Source: Candidatus Ferrigenium altingense
Lineage (GTDB): Bacteria; Pseudomonadota; Gammaproteobacteria; Burkholderiales; Gallionellaceae
Assembly: GCA_020621985.1 (NCBI GenBank)
Contig: JAHRYS010000001.1
Coordinates: 124,001 to 188,000, forward strand
Reading direction: 5' to 3'
DNA length: 64,000 nucleotides
The position numbers and the translations under genes were made by a program. Shown in pieces: positions 53,847-63,319 of this stretch; position 1 is the stretch's first letter; each line of letters opens with the position of its first letter. The notes below the pieces were generated by a model. It worked only from the letters and a program-made list of their open reading frames with translations. It was not told the origin of the DNA and searched no databases.

Positions 53847-54563
53847 ATGACTACAAATACGGGGGATTCAGACGATCTCGAATCGTTGTTCGATAGCATC
53901 GTGGCGGCCAACGCCGCTGAAACCAATCCCCCTTCCGCAGCAAGCAGCGCTGAAGCCGGCTCGGAGAAGGTGATCAATCAGATTGGCCATATGGCGCGGA
54001 CTTTGCATGACACGTTGCGCGAGCTGGGGCTGAACAAGGAAATCGAAAAGGCGGCGGCTTCCATTCCCGATGCGCGCGATCGCCTGAATTATGTGGCGAC
54101 CCTGACGCAACAGGCGGCGGAGAAGGTATTGAACGCCACCGATGCGGCGCAACCGATTCTGGAAAAGGTGGAAGTCGAATCGCATCGCCTGGCGGGGCAG
54201 TGGCAGTTGCTGTTCGAGAAAAAGCTGGATGTGATGCAATTCAAGGATCTGGTTCTGCAAACACAGGCTTTTCTCCATGAAGTGCCCAAACAGACCAAGG
54301 CGACCAATGCCTGCCTGATGGAAATCATGATGGCGCAGGACTTTCAGGACCTGACCGGCCAGGTCATCAAGAAGATTATCGAGGTAACCAAGAGCATGGA
54401 GCAGCAGCTGGTGTCGTTGTTGCTGGAGAATGCGCCCGCTTCGGTCAAGGCGGAGTTTGATTCGGGCCTGTTGAATGGCCCGGTTATCAATGCAGCGGGG
54501 CGCACGGATGTGGTGACCAGCCAGGATCAGGTGGATGACTTGCTGGAAAGTTTGGGATTTTAA
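53847..54563 (+). CDS. cheZ: Protein phosphatase CheZ
   Basis: About 238 residues from the ATG at 53847; a GTG at 53835 overlapping the cheY stop would add four. CheZ speeds up dephosphorylation of CheY-P. The long helical hairpin with MEIMMAQDFQDLTGQVIKKI contains the catalytic Gln and Asp (DFQDLTGQ), and the C-terminal tail VDDLLESLGF is the CheY-binding peptide. Located next to cheY, as expected. Confidence 0.94.
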   Translation: MTTNTGDSDDLESLFDSIVAANAAETNPPSAASSAEAGSEKVINQIGHMARTLHDTLRELGLNKEIEKAAASIPDARDRLNYVATLTQQAAEKVLNATDAAQPILEKVEVESHRLAGQWQLLFEKKLDVMQFKDLVLQTQAFLHEVPKQTKATNACLMEIMMAQDFQDLTGQVIKKIIEVTKSMEQQLVSLLLENAPASVKAEFDSGLLNGPVINAAGRTDVVTSQDQVDDLLESLGF

Positions 54564-54647
54564 TAGGGAGTGGAAAGTGGTGAGTGGTGAGTGGGTTTCC
54601 CACTCTCCACTGAGGCACGAAGTGCCGTTCCACTTTCTACTTACCAG
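54564..54647. repeat. Purine-rich hairpin between cheZ and cheA
   Basis: AGGGAGTGGAAAGTGGTGAG, then GGGTTTCCCACTCTCCACTGAG and the core GAGGCACGAAGTGCCGTTCC at 54612-54631, then CACTTTCTACTTACC. Lies immediately before the cheA ribosome site GGGGGAG. Confidence 0.78.
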
Positions 54648-54662
54648 ATGGGGGAGAATGAA

Positions 54663-56504
54663 ATGAACGACTTTGCTGGCATGGAAGAGTTATTAAGCGA
54701 CTTTTTGCTGGAGGCGGGCGAAATGCTGTCGGATGTGGACAGCAAATTGATGGAGCTGGAGAAATATCCTAACGATAGCAAGTTGCTCAATGAGATATTT
54801 CGCGGTTTCCATACCATCAAGGGCGGTGCCGGGTTTCTCAATGCCGGTGAGCTGGTGACGCTGTGCCACCTTACCGAAAATCTGTTCGATAAACTGCGCA
54901 ACCATGAGTTGACGTTAAGTGCCGAACTCATGGATGTGATTTTTGCGGCGACCGCCGAAGTACGCAGGATGTTTGGCGCGCTGCAGCAAAACTTGCAACC
55001 GGGTGCGGCCCCTGCTGAAATACTGGATAATTTGAAGGCGGCATTGAGCGGAAAGGCTGTTGTTGCGGTTTCGGCAAAGCCAGCCAGCCCGGCAGCGGGC
55101 GCTGCTCAAACTACCCAGGCGATAGACGGGGTGGATTGGGATGCGCTGTATAACGCATTAACCGGCGGTACTGACATCGCCGCAAAAGTGGGTGTGGCGC
55201 GTGATCCGGAAAAGATCGCCGAAGCCATTTCAGAAGAGGAAGCGACCAACAAGGCATTTGGCCGCCGCGCCAGCGATGTGCCGGGCGCTACGGTCGGGCG
55301 GCGCGACGGCGATGTGCCGGCAAAAGAAGCCAAGGAATCGACGATCCGCGTGGATACCGTCCGCCTAGACCAGGTACTCAATCTTTCCGGCGAAATCGGC
55401 CTGACCAAAAACCGGCTGACGCATTTGCGTTCCGACATCATGCAGGGGCGCAACGATGCGGATACCTTGCGCGACCTCGACCAATCGGTCACACAACTGG
55501 ATATGCTGGTAGTAAATCTGCAGAACGCGGTGATGAAGACGCGGATGCAGCCGATCGGACGCCTGTTCAAGAAATACCCGCGCCTGGCGCGCGATCTGGC
55601 GCGGTCATTGGGCAAGGATGTGGAGTTGGTGCTGTCCGGCGAAGAAACCGAAATGGACAAGACCATGATCGAGGACTTGAACGATCCGCTGGTGCATCTG
55701 GTGCGCAATGCGGTGGATCATGGCGTGGAGACCATCGAGGGGCGCATCGCCGCCGGCAAGCCGGAAAAAAGCCTGGTGGAACTGAGCGCGCGCCAGGAAG
55801 GCGACCATATCCTGATTACCATCGCGGACGACGGGCGCGGCATGCGCCCCGAGGTGATCCGCAACAAGGCAATCGAAAAAGGCCTGATCACCACCGAGGT
55901 GGCAAATACGCTGGATGAGAGCCAGTGTCTGGAATTGATCTTCCTGCCGGGATTCTCGACCAAGGATGAAATCTCCAGCGTCTCCGGGCGCGGTGTCGGC
56001 ATGGATGTGGTGAAAACCAATATCCAGAAACTCAACGGTGTCGTCAACATCCAGTCCGAGCCGGGTAAGGGAACCGTGCTGACCATCTCCTTGCCGCTCA
56101 CGCTGGCGATCCTGCCGGTGCTGATTTTGCGTCTCGGGGAGCAGTCTTTCGCCGTGCCGCTGTCCATGGTGCGGGAAATCCTGTCCATCACGCCCGATCA
56201 ATTGCAGCGGGTTTCCGGCAGGGCGACTATGGTGGTGCGCGGCGAAGTGCTGCCGGTGCTGTCGCTGGCGCAGTTGATCGGTTGGGAACAAAGCGCCAAC
56301 CCGGAAGTCGGCGTGCTGATGCAGTTTGGCAACAACAGTTTCATCCTGTCGGCGGACGGTTTTGCCGGGCACGACGATGTGGTGATCAAGTCGCTGGATA
56401 CTTTCCGCCCCAAAGGCGTGGCGGGCGTAACCATGTCCAGCGAGGGCGATATCGTGCTGATTCTCGATATCAAGGAACTGCTCAGCGATGTGCGGGGGCA
56501 TTAG
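54663..56504 (+). CDS. cheA: Chemotaxis histidine kinase CheA, copy 1
   Basis: A 613-residue CheA. Hpt (P1) domain with phospho-accepting His50 in FHTIKGGAGF, dimerisation domain from about 235 (LDQVLNLSGEIGLTKNRLTH), ATPase with HLVRNAVDHGVE (N box), DDGRGM and GRGVGMDVV (G boxes), and a C-terminal CheW-like P5. The CheY-binding P2 domain seems to be absent or very short, replaced by an Ala-rich linker, which sets it apart from E. coli CheA. ATG 54663 follows GGGGGAGAATGAA. It shares the cluster with cheY, cheZ and two cheV. Confidence 0.95.
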   Translation: MNDFAGMEELLSDFLLEAGEMLSDVDSKLMELEKYPNDSKLLNEIFRGFHTIKGGAGFLNAGELVTLCHLTENLFDKLRNHELTLSAELMDVIFAATAEVRRMFGALQQNLQPGAAPAEILDNLKAALSGKAVVAVSAKPASPAAGAAQTTQAIDGVDWDALYNALTGGTDIAAKVGVARDPEKIAEAISEEEATNKAFGRRASDVPGATVGRRDGDVPAKEAKESTIRVDTVRLDQVLNLSGEIGLTKNRLTHLRSDIMQGRNDADTLRDLDQSVTQLDMLVVNLQNAVMKTRMQPIGRLFKKYPRLARDLARSLGKDVELVLSGEETEMDKTMIEDLNDPLVHLVRNAVDHGVETIEGRIAAGKPEKSLVELSARQEGDHILITIADDGRGMRPEVIRNKAIEKGLITTEVANTLDESQCLELIFLPGFSTKDEISSVSGRGVGMDVVKTNIQKLNGVVNIQSEPGKGTVLTISLPLTLAILPVLILRLGEQSFAVPLSMVREILSITPDQLQRVSGRATMVVRGEVLPVLSLAQLIGWEQSANPEVGVLMQFGNNSFILSADGFAGHDDVVIKSLDTFRPKGVAGVTMSSEGDIVLILDIKELLSDVRGH

Positions 56505-56655
56505 AAAGTCAGGGAGTGGAGAGTCGGAAGTGGAACGGCACTGATGGAACTACTAGCCATCCGACTAAGCGAGCAAACAACGCTCACCAAGTCGTTGGTT
56601 ATTCGTGCCTCAGTGGAAAGTGGGAAACCCACTCCCTACTTCCTACTCCCCACTA
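56505..56655. repeat. Purine-rich hairpin with a 60-bp insertion in its core
   Basis: The core GGAACGGCACT (56532-56542) and TCGTGCCTCAG (56603-56613), contiguous in the copies at 52273, 53336 and 54564, are separated here by exactly 60 bases (56543-56602). The insert contains GCGAGCAAACAACGCTC and AACGCTCACCAAGTCGTT, which can form small hairpins. Flanks AGGGAGTGG and CCCACTCCCTACTTCC are the normal arms. Confidence 0.78.
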
Positions 56656-56673
56656 CCTAAAAACTGACAAACC

Positions 56674-57879
56674 ATGACAAATTTTTTTCGCCTTGCCCTA
56701 ACCGGCGCATTAGTGAGCGGTGTCCTGCTGGGGGGGCACGCACTGTATTTTGGCGGCATGGGCATTGCCCTGGCCGATACACTGTTGTTTCTGGTTATCG
56801 TGTCTGGCTGGAGTTATCTGCTCAAATGCGCTACTCCCAGCGAAGAACGGACGGGTCGCGCCGAACTGTCAGCGCAGGGCGATATGCCCATCATCCATGA
56901 AAGCAACACGTTCCATGTGCAATTGGGCAAGGAGCTTTCCAGTCAGCTCTCCTCGGCGCATACCGAGCTCGGCAACACTCAGGATATTCTCAGCGAAGCC
57001 ATCACCAAACTGATCGATAACTTTACCGCGATGGCCGAAGAGGTGCGCGCGCAGCAGGCACTGACGCTGTTTATTACGGAGGGCGGAGCGGGTAACGAGG
57101 GGCAAAGTGCGAAGCAAAAATTCGAGCATTTCGTTCAGTCCACTTCCGACGCAATGAACGAATTTGTCGACAGCACCGTCCAGAACAGCAAGCGTGCAAT
57201 GGAGCTGGTGGAAAAAATGGATGCCATTAACGAGCAGGTTTCCGGCATTCTCGGCATCCTGAGCGAAGTGGAAAGCATTGCCAAGCAAACCAATTTGCTG
57301 GCGCTCAACGCGGCGATTGAAGCCGCGCGCGCGGGTGAAGCCGGACGCGGGTTTGCCGTGGTTGCGGATGAAGTGCGCAACCTTTCCGAAAACACCAATA
57401 AATTCAGCAAACAGATCCGCGCGCTGGTCGGCAATGTCAACGACTCGCTGATTTCTGCGGAGCAATCCATCAACAGCCTCGCGGCAACCGACATGACTTT
57501 TGTGATGGACTCGAAGCAACGGGTGCAGGTCATGATGACAGACCTCGCCGCGCTGAATGAAACCATTGCCGGGAATGCCGTCGAATTGAACCTGATCAAT
57601 GCAAAGGTCGAGCGAAACGTGGCGGTGGCGGTCTCCACATTGCAATTCCAGGATATGAGCTCACAGTTGCTTGCGCATGCCCAGATGCGCCTGATCGCGT
57701 TGCAGGAGGTTGCCAACGAAATGTGCAAGGGTACGGATCGCCCGGATCGCAGCGAATACCTCGAGCAAATTGCCGCCTACAATCGCTCGCTGCACGAACA
57801 TGTCGTGTCGCTGGACGAAAAGAAATCCAACCCCGTCGCGCAGGACAACTTCGCTACCGGCGACATCGAGTTATTCTAG
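56674..57879 (+). CDS. Methyl-accepting chemotaxis protein with minimal sensor part
   Basis: A 401-residue receptor-like protein. Two closely spaced membrane helices (about 5-27 and 33-52) leave almost no periplasmic domain; the remainder is cytoplasmic, with the signalling tip [20 protein letters not shown] near 212 and a second helical half. No HAMP domain is evident. The end GDIELF is reminiscent of, but does not match, the CheR-docking WxxF pentapeptide. It probably senses an internal cue or membrane state. It lies between the two cheA genes. Confidence 0.85.
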   Translation: MTNFFRLALTGALVSGVLLGGHALYFGGMGIALADTLLFLVIVSGWSYLLKCATPSEERTGRAELSAQGDMPIIHESNTFHVQLGKELSSQLSSAHTELGNTQDILSEAITKLIDNFTAMAEEVRAQQALTLFITEGGAGNEGQSAKQKFEHFVQSTSDAMNEFVDSTVQNSKRAMELVEKMDAINEQVSGILGILSEVESIAKQTNLLALNAAIEAARAGEAGRGFAVVADEVRNLSENTNKFSKQIRALVGNVNDSLISAEQSINSLAATDMTFVMDSKQRVQVMMTDLAALNETIAGNAVELNLINAKVERNVAVAVSTLQFQDMSSQLLAHAQMRLIALQEVANEMCKGTDRPDRSEYLEQIAAYNRSLHEHVVSLDEKKSNPVAQDNFATGDIELF

Positions 57880-58015
57880 CCTCGCTACCCTGGCAGCGCC
57901 GGAAGTCCTGCTGCCAGATGGGCGCCCATTCCTCAATCATCCCCAAGCCCTTCAATTTCCGCGCCGCATAGTGTAGTCTGTCGGGGTATTTTAATAACCT
58001 GATGAGCTCAATCAA

Positions 58016-58381
58016 ATGGCCAAAACCGTATTAACTGTTGATGATTCCGCCTCCATCCGTCAGATGGTGGCCTTTACCCTCAAATCTGCGGGCTACACCG
58101 TTATCGAGGCGGCCGATGGTCAGGATGGACTGGACAAGGCCAAAGCCAATGCGGTTAATCTGGTGCTGACCGACCAGAACATGCCCAGGATGGATGGCCT
58201 GACCCTGATTAAAACCCTGCGCGGCCTGCCGCAATACAAGGCGACGCCGATCCTGATGTTGACCACCGAATCCAGCGATGCCATGAAGGCGCAGGGCAAG
58301 GCGTCGGGCGCAACCGGCTGGCTGGTCAAGCCGTTCGACCCGCAAAAATTGCTGGAGGTCGTCAAAAAAGTGATCGGCTAA
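58016..58381 (+). CDS. cheY: CheY-like response regulator, copy 2
   Basis: A 121-residue receiver domain protein with VDDSASIRQMVAFTL, acceptor Asp in VLTDQNMPRMDG, Thr in MLTTESSD and Lys in WLVKPFDPQKLL. It belongs to the type usually encoded directly before a second cheA and probably serves as its sink or output. It differs clearly from the cheY at 53440, so it comes from a separate chemotaxis operon type. Confidence 0.93.
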   Translation: MAKTVLTVDDSASIRQMVAFTLKSAGYTVIEAADGQDGLDKAKANAVNLVLTDQNMPRMDGLTLIKTLRGLPQYKATPILMLTTESSDAMKAQGKASGATGWLVKPFDPQKLLEVVKKVIG

Positions 58382-58456
58382 AACGTAGGATGAGCGCAGC
58401 CCGACCTGCATTAGGTGTCAGCCAAAAAATTCACTTACCACTTTAGGAAAAAGCCA

Positions 58457-60658
58457 ATGTCCATCGACATGAGCCAGTTTTATCAGGTGTTCTTCGAGGA
58501 ATCTGCCGAGCACCTTGCGAGCATGGAAAGCCTGCTGCTCGCGCTGGATCTCGATGCGCCTGACCCGGATCAGCTAAATGCCATCTTCCGCGCAGCACAT
58601 TCCATCAAGGGGGGCAGCGGCACATTCGGTTTCAACGACATGACCGAAGTGACGCACATTCTGGAAACCCTGCTGGATGGCATACGCAAGAATGAGATCA
58701 CGATCGCCGCCGATATGGTCGATGCTTTTTTGCAGGCGGGCGACGTGCTGCGCGGCTTGCTGGAGGGGCACCAGAATGGAACCATCGCCGATCCGGCCGC
58801 GTCGCTCGAAATCCGCGCCAGGCTGGAGCAATTGACTGCGGAAGGATCGCCGGGGCAGAAGAGCGGCCAGGCGATTGCCGCGATCGCGGGCAGTGCCGCT
58901 CCCGGTGCAACGGCAAAAGCGCCGCAACCCTCCGCGCAGCATCGTTATCAGATCAAGTTCGCAAAATCGCCCGCCATCTTTCCCAAAAAAACCGACCTCA
59001 GCAACCTGCTGGATGAGCTGAGCAATATCGGCAAAATTGAAAACCAGAAAGTCGCCGCCAAATCGGTGACTTTATCGCTGACCAGTTACGCATCCGAAGC
59101 TGAATTGCGCGAGACCTTCGCGTTCTTTCTGGAGCCGGAACAACTCACCATTACATCGCTTGGTGACAGCGTCCCCGGCGGCAATGCCGGCAGCGAAGAT
59201 GACGCGGGTTATGGTTTTTTCGTGGAGCCGGAAGCGATCAAGTCGGAAGCTGAAGAGGCGCAAGGCTATGGTTTTTTCGTGGAGCCGGAAGCGATTAAGT
59301 CAGAGGCGGAGAATGCACAGGGTTATGGTTTCTTCGTAGAGCCGGAGACGGTCAAGTCAGGAGTTGAGGATGCTCAGGGCTATGGCTTCTTCGTCGATGT
59401 GGAAAGCAAGGCAGCGCCGCCCGCACCTGCTGCTGTTCAGCCGGAGGAGCCACATCGCCGTGCTGCCGACAAGGCGCCGACCGCTGCCGCCGCAGCCGAA
59501 ACCTCGATCCGCGTCAGCGTGGAAAAAGTCGATCAGATGATCAATCTGGTCGGCGAGCTGGTGATTACCCAGTCCATGCTGGCTGAAATCGCATCTCATC
59601 TGGATCCGGTGTTACATGAAAATCTGATCAGCGGGTTGGCGCTGCTGGAACGCAACACTCGCGAACTGCAGGAATCCGTCATGTCGGTGCGCATGATGCC
59701 GATCAATTTTGTGTTCAGCCGTTTTCCGCGCCTGGTGCGCGATCTTGCCGGCAAGCTCGACAAGAAAGTGCAGCTCAAGATGGTCGGCGAGGGCACCGAA
59801 CTGGACAAGGGGCTGATCGAAAAAATCAGCGACCCGCTCACCCATCTGGTGCGCAACAGCCTGGATCATGGCATCGAAATGCCGGATGAACGCATCGCCA
59901 AGGGCAAAGATCCGCAAGGCACCATCACCCTGCGTGCCGCGCACCAGGGCGGTAACATCGTCATCCAGGTGGTGGATGACGGCGCCGGGCTGAACCGCGA
60001 ACGGATCCTCGCCAAAGCGCACGAAAAAGGCATCCCGGTCGGCGACAACATGAGCGATGCCGATGTCTGGCAAATGATCTTTGCGCCCGGATTTTCTACG
60101 GCCGCCGTGATCACGGATGTTTCCGGGCGCGGGGTCGGCATGGACGTGGTGAAGCGGAACATCGAGGGGCTCGGCGGGCGCGTCGAAATCGCCTCCAAGT
60201 CGGGGGAAGGCAGCACCATCACCATCCGTCTGCCGCTGACTCTGGCGATACTGGACGGCTTGTCTATCGCGGTGGGCGACCAGATTTACATCGTGCCGCT
60301 CAGCTTCATCATCGAATCCTTGCAGCCCAAGGCCGAAGACATCAAGGAAATCAGCGGGCAGGGGCAGGTGATTCATGTGCGCGGCGAATATCTGCCGCTG
60401 ATTGCGCTGCATAAGGTGTTTGGCATTACGCCCAGAGTCGCCAATCCGGCGGAAGGCATCCTGGTGTTGCTGGAGGCGGAGGGTAAAAAAGTTGCGCTGT
60501 TCGTGGATGATCTGGTCGGGCAGCATCAGGTGGTGATCAAGAGCCTGGAGACCAATTACCGTAAAGTGGTTGGAGTGTCGGGCGCCACGATCATGGGCGA
60601 CGGGCGGGTGGCGATGATCATGGACGTCGGCGCGCTGGTCAAGTTTGCCCAAGCGTAG
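58457..60658 (+). CDS. cheA: Chemotaxis histidine kinase CheA, copy 2, with GYGFF repeats
   Basis: A 733-residue CheA. Hpt domain with His48 in AHSIKGGSGTFG; a linker with a short P2-like segment (about 165-235); a tandem repeat GYGFFVEPE... (251-317); dimerisation domain (MINLVGELVITQSMLAE, about 365); ATPase boxes HLVRNSLDHGIE, DDGAGL and GRGVGMDVV; CheW-like C-terminus. ATG 58457 follows TTTAGGA and starts the conserved Hpt sequence MSQFYQVFFEE. Paralogous to the cheA at 54663 but with a different linker. Confidence 0.95.
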   Translation: MSIDMSQFYQVFFEESAEHLASMESLLLALDLDAPDPDQLNAIFRAAHSIKGGSGTFGFNDMTEVTHILETLLDGIRKNEITIAADMVDAFLQAGDVLRGLLEGHQNGTIADPAASLEIRARLEQLTAEGSPGQKSGQAIAAIAGSAAPGATAKAPQPSAQHRYQIKFAKSPAIFPKKTDLSNLLDELSNIGKIENQKVAAKSVTLSLTSYASEAELRETFAFFLEPEQLTITSLGDSVPGGNAGSEDDAGYGFFVEPEAIKSEAEEAQGYGFFVEPEAIKSEAENAQGYGFFVEPETVKSGVEDAQGYGFFVDVESKAAPPAPAAVQPEEPHRRAADKAPTAAAAAETSIRVSVEKVDQMINLVGELVITQSMLAEIASHLDPVLHENLISGLALLERNTRELQESVMSVRMMPINFVFSRFPRLVRDLAGKLDKKVQLKMVGEGTELDKGLIEKISDPLTHLVRNSLDHGIEMPDERIAKGKDPQGTITLRAAHQGGNIVIQVVDDGAGLNRERILAKAHEKGIPVGDNMSDADVWQMIFAPGFSTAAVITDVSGRGVGMDVVKRNIEGLGGRVEIASKSGEGSTITIRLPLTLAILDGLSIAVGDQIYIVPLSFIIESLQPKAEDIKEISGQGQVIHVRGEYLPLIALHKVFGITPRVANPAEGILVLLEAEGKKVALFVDDLVGQHQVVIKSLETNYRKVVGVSGATIMGDGRVAMIMDVGALVKFAQA
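59207..59407 (+). repeat. 57-bp tandem repeat inside cheA copy 2
   Basis: Units start at 59207, 59264 and 59321, each 57 bases (19 residues, pattern GYGFFVEPEAIKSEAExAQ), followed by a partial fourth unit GYGFFVDVE at 59378. The DNA copies are nearly identical, which indicates recent amplification. Confidence 0.92.
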
Positions 60659-60731
60659 GTGTTTGCCCGGTGTACCGCAGGGGCATCACAACTAAATGAA
60701 TAGCCGTTAAATAACCAAAAGGGAGGGCACC

Positions 60732-61217
60732 ATGCAAGCAAACGAAGGCCAGGCGGCAGATGGTAATAGCCGCGAGCTGTTGACTTTTACTCTGGGCAAC
60801 GAGGAATACGGCATCGATATCCTCAAGGTTCAGGAAATCCGCGGTTACGATGCGGTCACCACGATAGCCAATTCGCCCGATTTCATCAAAGGGGTGATCA
60901 ACCTGCGCGGCATCATCGTGCCGATCGTGGACATGCGCATCAAATTCAAACTCGGCAATATCACGTATAACGAACTCACGGTAGTCATCATCCTCAACGT
61001 CGCCAACCGCGTGGTGGGCATCGTGGTGGATGGCGTATCAGACGTGATCGCGCTGACCGCAGAACAGTTGAAACCCGCACCGGAATTCAGTTCCTCGCTG
61101 GATATGCAGTACATCATGGGTCTGGGCACGGTGGATGAGCGCATGATCATCGTGATGGACATCGAAAAACTGATGACCAGCCGCGACATGGACCTGGTCG
61201 AAATGGCGGCGGCATAA
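60732..61217 (+). CDS. cheW: Chemotaxis coupling protein CheW
   Basis: A 161-residue Che[25 protein letters not shown], then [19 protein letters not shown] and a second half with [11 protein letters not shown]. It bridges receptors and CheA. GGGAGGG precedes the ATG. It follows cheA copy 2 by 73 bases and precedes a receptor gene, the usual order. Confidence 0.95.
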   Translation: MQANEGQAADGNSRELLTFTLGNEEYGIDILKVQEIRGYDAVTTIANSPDFIKGVINLRGIIVPIVDMRIKFKLGNITYNELTVVIILNVANRVVGIVVDGVSDVIALTAEQLKPAPEFSSSLDMQYIMGLGTVDERMIIVMDIEKLMTSRDMDLVEMAAA

Positions 61218-61249
61218 ACATCTGATTTGAATTTTTGAGGAGAAATAAC

Positions 61250-63238
61250 ATGGCTGGTATGAAAGTGGGAACCCGTTTGGGGCTGGGCTTCGGTGCGGTG
61301 ATTGTGCTGCTGATCATCGTCGCGCTTCTTGGCATCACCAATATGCGCGGCATTCAAACGCAACTGGACGATATTGTTAACGACGAATTTCCCAAGACGG
61401 CTCAGGCGAACAGCATAGTGGAAGGTATTAACGCCATCGGCATCTTTATGCGCGATTCCCTGCTGGTAACAGGCCATGAAAACGTCCTGAAGGAACTGGA
61501 CGGCATGGCGGAAAAACGCATAATTATCAAGGACAATCTGGAGAAACTGCAAGCCTCGATTACCTCCGAAAAGGGCAAGGCTGTACTGGGCAAAGTGATG
61601 GACGCGCGCACCAAGTACGTCAGCTCCCAGGATGTCTTCATTAAATTGCAGAAGGAAGGCAAGCAGGCGGAAGCGAAAGCCCTGCTGATGGCAGAGACGA
61701 TGGATCTCCAAGATGCCTATATTAAAGCCGTGAACGAGTTGATTGCGCTGCAAAGCAACCGGATGATAGAAATTGGCGGGGAGGCTAATCAGCAAGTGAA
61801 AAGCGCCCTGATCCTCATCATCGTCCTCTCGCTGATTGCGGTGGTGATCGGGGTGATCGTCGCCTTCATGATCGTGCGCAACCTGATGAAGCAACTGGGC
61901 GGCGAACCGGATTACGCGGCGGATGCGGTCGGCAAGATCGCCGCCGGCGACCTGTCGATGACCCTGGCCCTCAAGCCTGGCGACACCAGCAGCCTGCTGT
62001 ATTCCCTGAAGGTGATGCAGGACAGCCTGCGCACGATTGTGGCCGAAATCAAGAACATCGTCGAAGCGGCGGCGGTGCGCGGCGACTTCGGCGTCAAGAT
62101 GGATATAACCGGAAAGCAAGGCTACACCAAGGAGTTGTCCGAACTGCTCAACCAGCTTTCCAATATCACCGAAACCGGCATCAGCGACGTGGTGCGCGTG
62201 GCCAATGCACTGGCCAAGGGCGACCTGACCCAGACCATCAGCAAAGACTACCCGGGCTCCTTCGATGAAATGAAAACCGGCATAAACGGCACGGTAGAAA
62301 ACCTCAAACAACTGGTGGGCGAAATCAAGGACGCGACCGACACCATCAACACCGCCTCCAAGGAAATCGCCGCCGGCAACAGCGACCTGTCGCAGCGCAC
62401 CGAGGAACAAGCCTCCAGCCTGGAGGAAACCGCATCCAGCATGGAAGAACTGACCTCCACCGTGAGGCAGAACGCCGAGAATGCCAAGCAGGCCAACCAG
62501 CTGGCAATCGGCGCGTCCGACGTGGCGGGCAAGGGCGGCGCGGTGGTCAGCCAGGTGGTCACCACGATGGACTCGATCAACGAATCCTCGCGCAAGATCG
62601 TGGACATCATCTCGGTGATCGACGGCATCGCCTTCCAGACCAACATCCTGGCGCTTAACGCCGCGGTGGAAGCGGCAAGAGCGGGCGAACAAGGGCGCGG
62701 TTTTGCCGTGGTGGCCGGAGAAGTGCGCAACCTCGCACAGCGTTCCGCCGCCGCCGCCAAGGAAATCAAGACCCTGATCGGCGACTCGGTAGGCAAGGTT
62801 GAGGACGGCAGCAAACTGGTCGCGCAGGCCGGGCAGACCATGGAAGAAATCGTCAGCTCGATCCGCCGCGTGACCGACATCATGTCCGAGATCACCGCCG
62901 CGTCGGTGGAACAAAGCCAGGGTATCGAGCAGGTCAATCTCGCCATCACCCAGATGGACGAAGTGACCCAGCAGAATGCCGCGCTGGTGGAAGAAGCCGC
63001 AGCAGCAGCGGAAGCGCTGGAAGAGCAGGCGCAGAATCTGTCGGTCTCGGTCGCGACCTTCAAGGTGGAAGAAGGCTCAGGCAGCACCGCCATCGCGCGT
63101 CGCGCAACGGCGCCTGCGCGGCATATCGCACCGGCACGCAAACCTGTTGCGCTGGGCAAGCCGGGGGCAAGCAAGGCGCTGGCCAAGCCCAAAGCCAAGC
63201 CGCAGCAGGACGACGACGGGGAGTGGGAAGAGTTTTGA
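61250..63238 (+). CDS. Methyl-accepting chemotaxis protein with CheR-docking tail
   Basis: A 662-residue transmembrane receptor: helix 1 about 11-31, periplasmic four-helix-bundle sensor (32-190), helix 2 about 190-213, then HAMP-like and repeated linker segments ([16 protein letters not shown]) and the signalling domain with the tip [21 protein letters not shown]. The C-terminus ends EWEEF, the WxxF pentapeptide used to recruit CheR methyltransferase, whose gene follows. GAGGAGA lies before the ATG at 61250. A flexible Ala/Lys/Pro tail carries the pentapeptide. Confidence 0.93.
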   Translation: MAGMKVGTRLGLGFGAVIVLLIIVALLGITNMRGIQTQLDDIVNDEFPKTAQANSIVEGINAIGIFMRDSLLVTGHENVLKELDGMAEKRIIIKDNLEKLQASITSEKGKAVLGKVMDARTKYVSSQDVFIKLQKEGKQAEAKALLMAETMDLQDAYIKAVNELIALQSNRMIEIGGEANQQVKSALILIIVLSLIAVVIGVIVAFMIVRNLMKQLGGEPDYAADAVGKIAAGDLSMTLALKPGDTSSLLYSLKVMQDSLRTIVAEIKNIVEAAAVRGDFGVKMDITGKQGYTKELSELLNQLSNITETGISDVVRVANALAKGDLTQTISKDYPGSFDEMKTGINGTVENLKQLVGEIKDATDTINTASKEIAAGNSDLSQRTEEQASSLEETASSMEELTSTVRQNAENAKQANQLAIGASDVAGKGGAVVSQVVTTMDSINESSRKIVDIISVIDGIAFQTNILALNAAVEAARAGEQGRGFAVVAGEVRNLAQRSAAAAKEIKTLIGDSVGKVEDGSKLVAQAGQTMEEIVSSIRRVTDIMSEITAASVEQSQGIEQVNLAITQMDEVTQQNAALVEEAAAAAEALEEQAQNLSVSVATFKVEEGSGSTAIARRATAPARHIAPARKPVALGKPGASKALAKPKAKPQQDDDGEWEEF

Positions 63239-63319
63239 TTCGAAGAGGCACGAAAAACTTTTGTTCGGGCACCTGCACGGCGTGCCGCGCCCGTACATAA
63301 TGAAACTATTTAGGATGCC

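Noticed and set aside
52273..54647. Regularly recurring GGGAGTGG blocks as a possible CRISPR array
   Set aside because: The blocks lie in separate gaps between genes, have no constant repeat-spacer period and form hairpins with their own complements; no cas genes are present.
60845..62914. Minus-strand open frame of 689 codons across cheW and a receptor gene
   Set aside because: Antisense to two certain chemotaxis genes; no domain.
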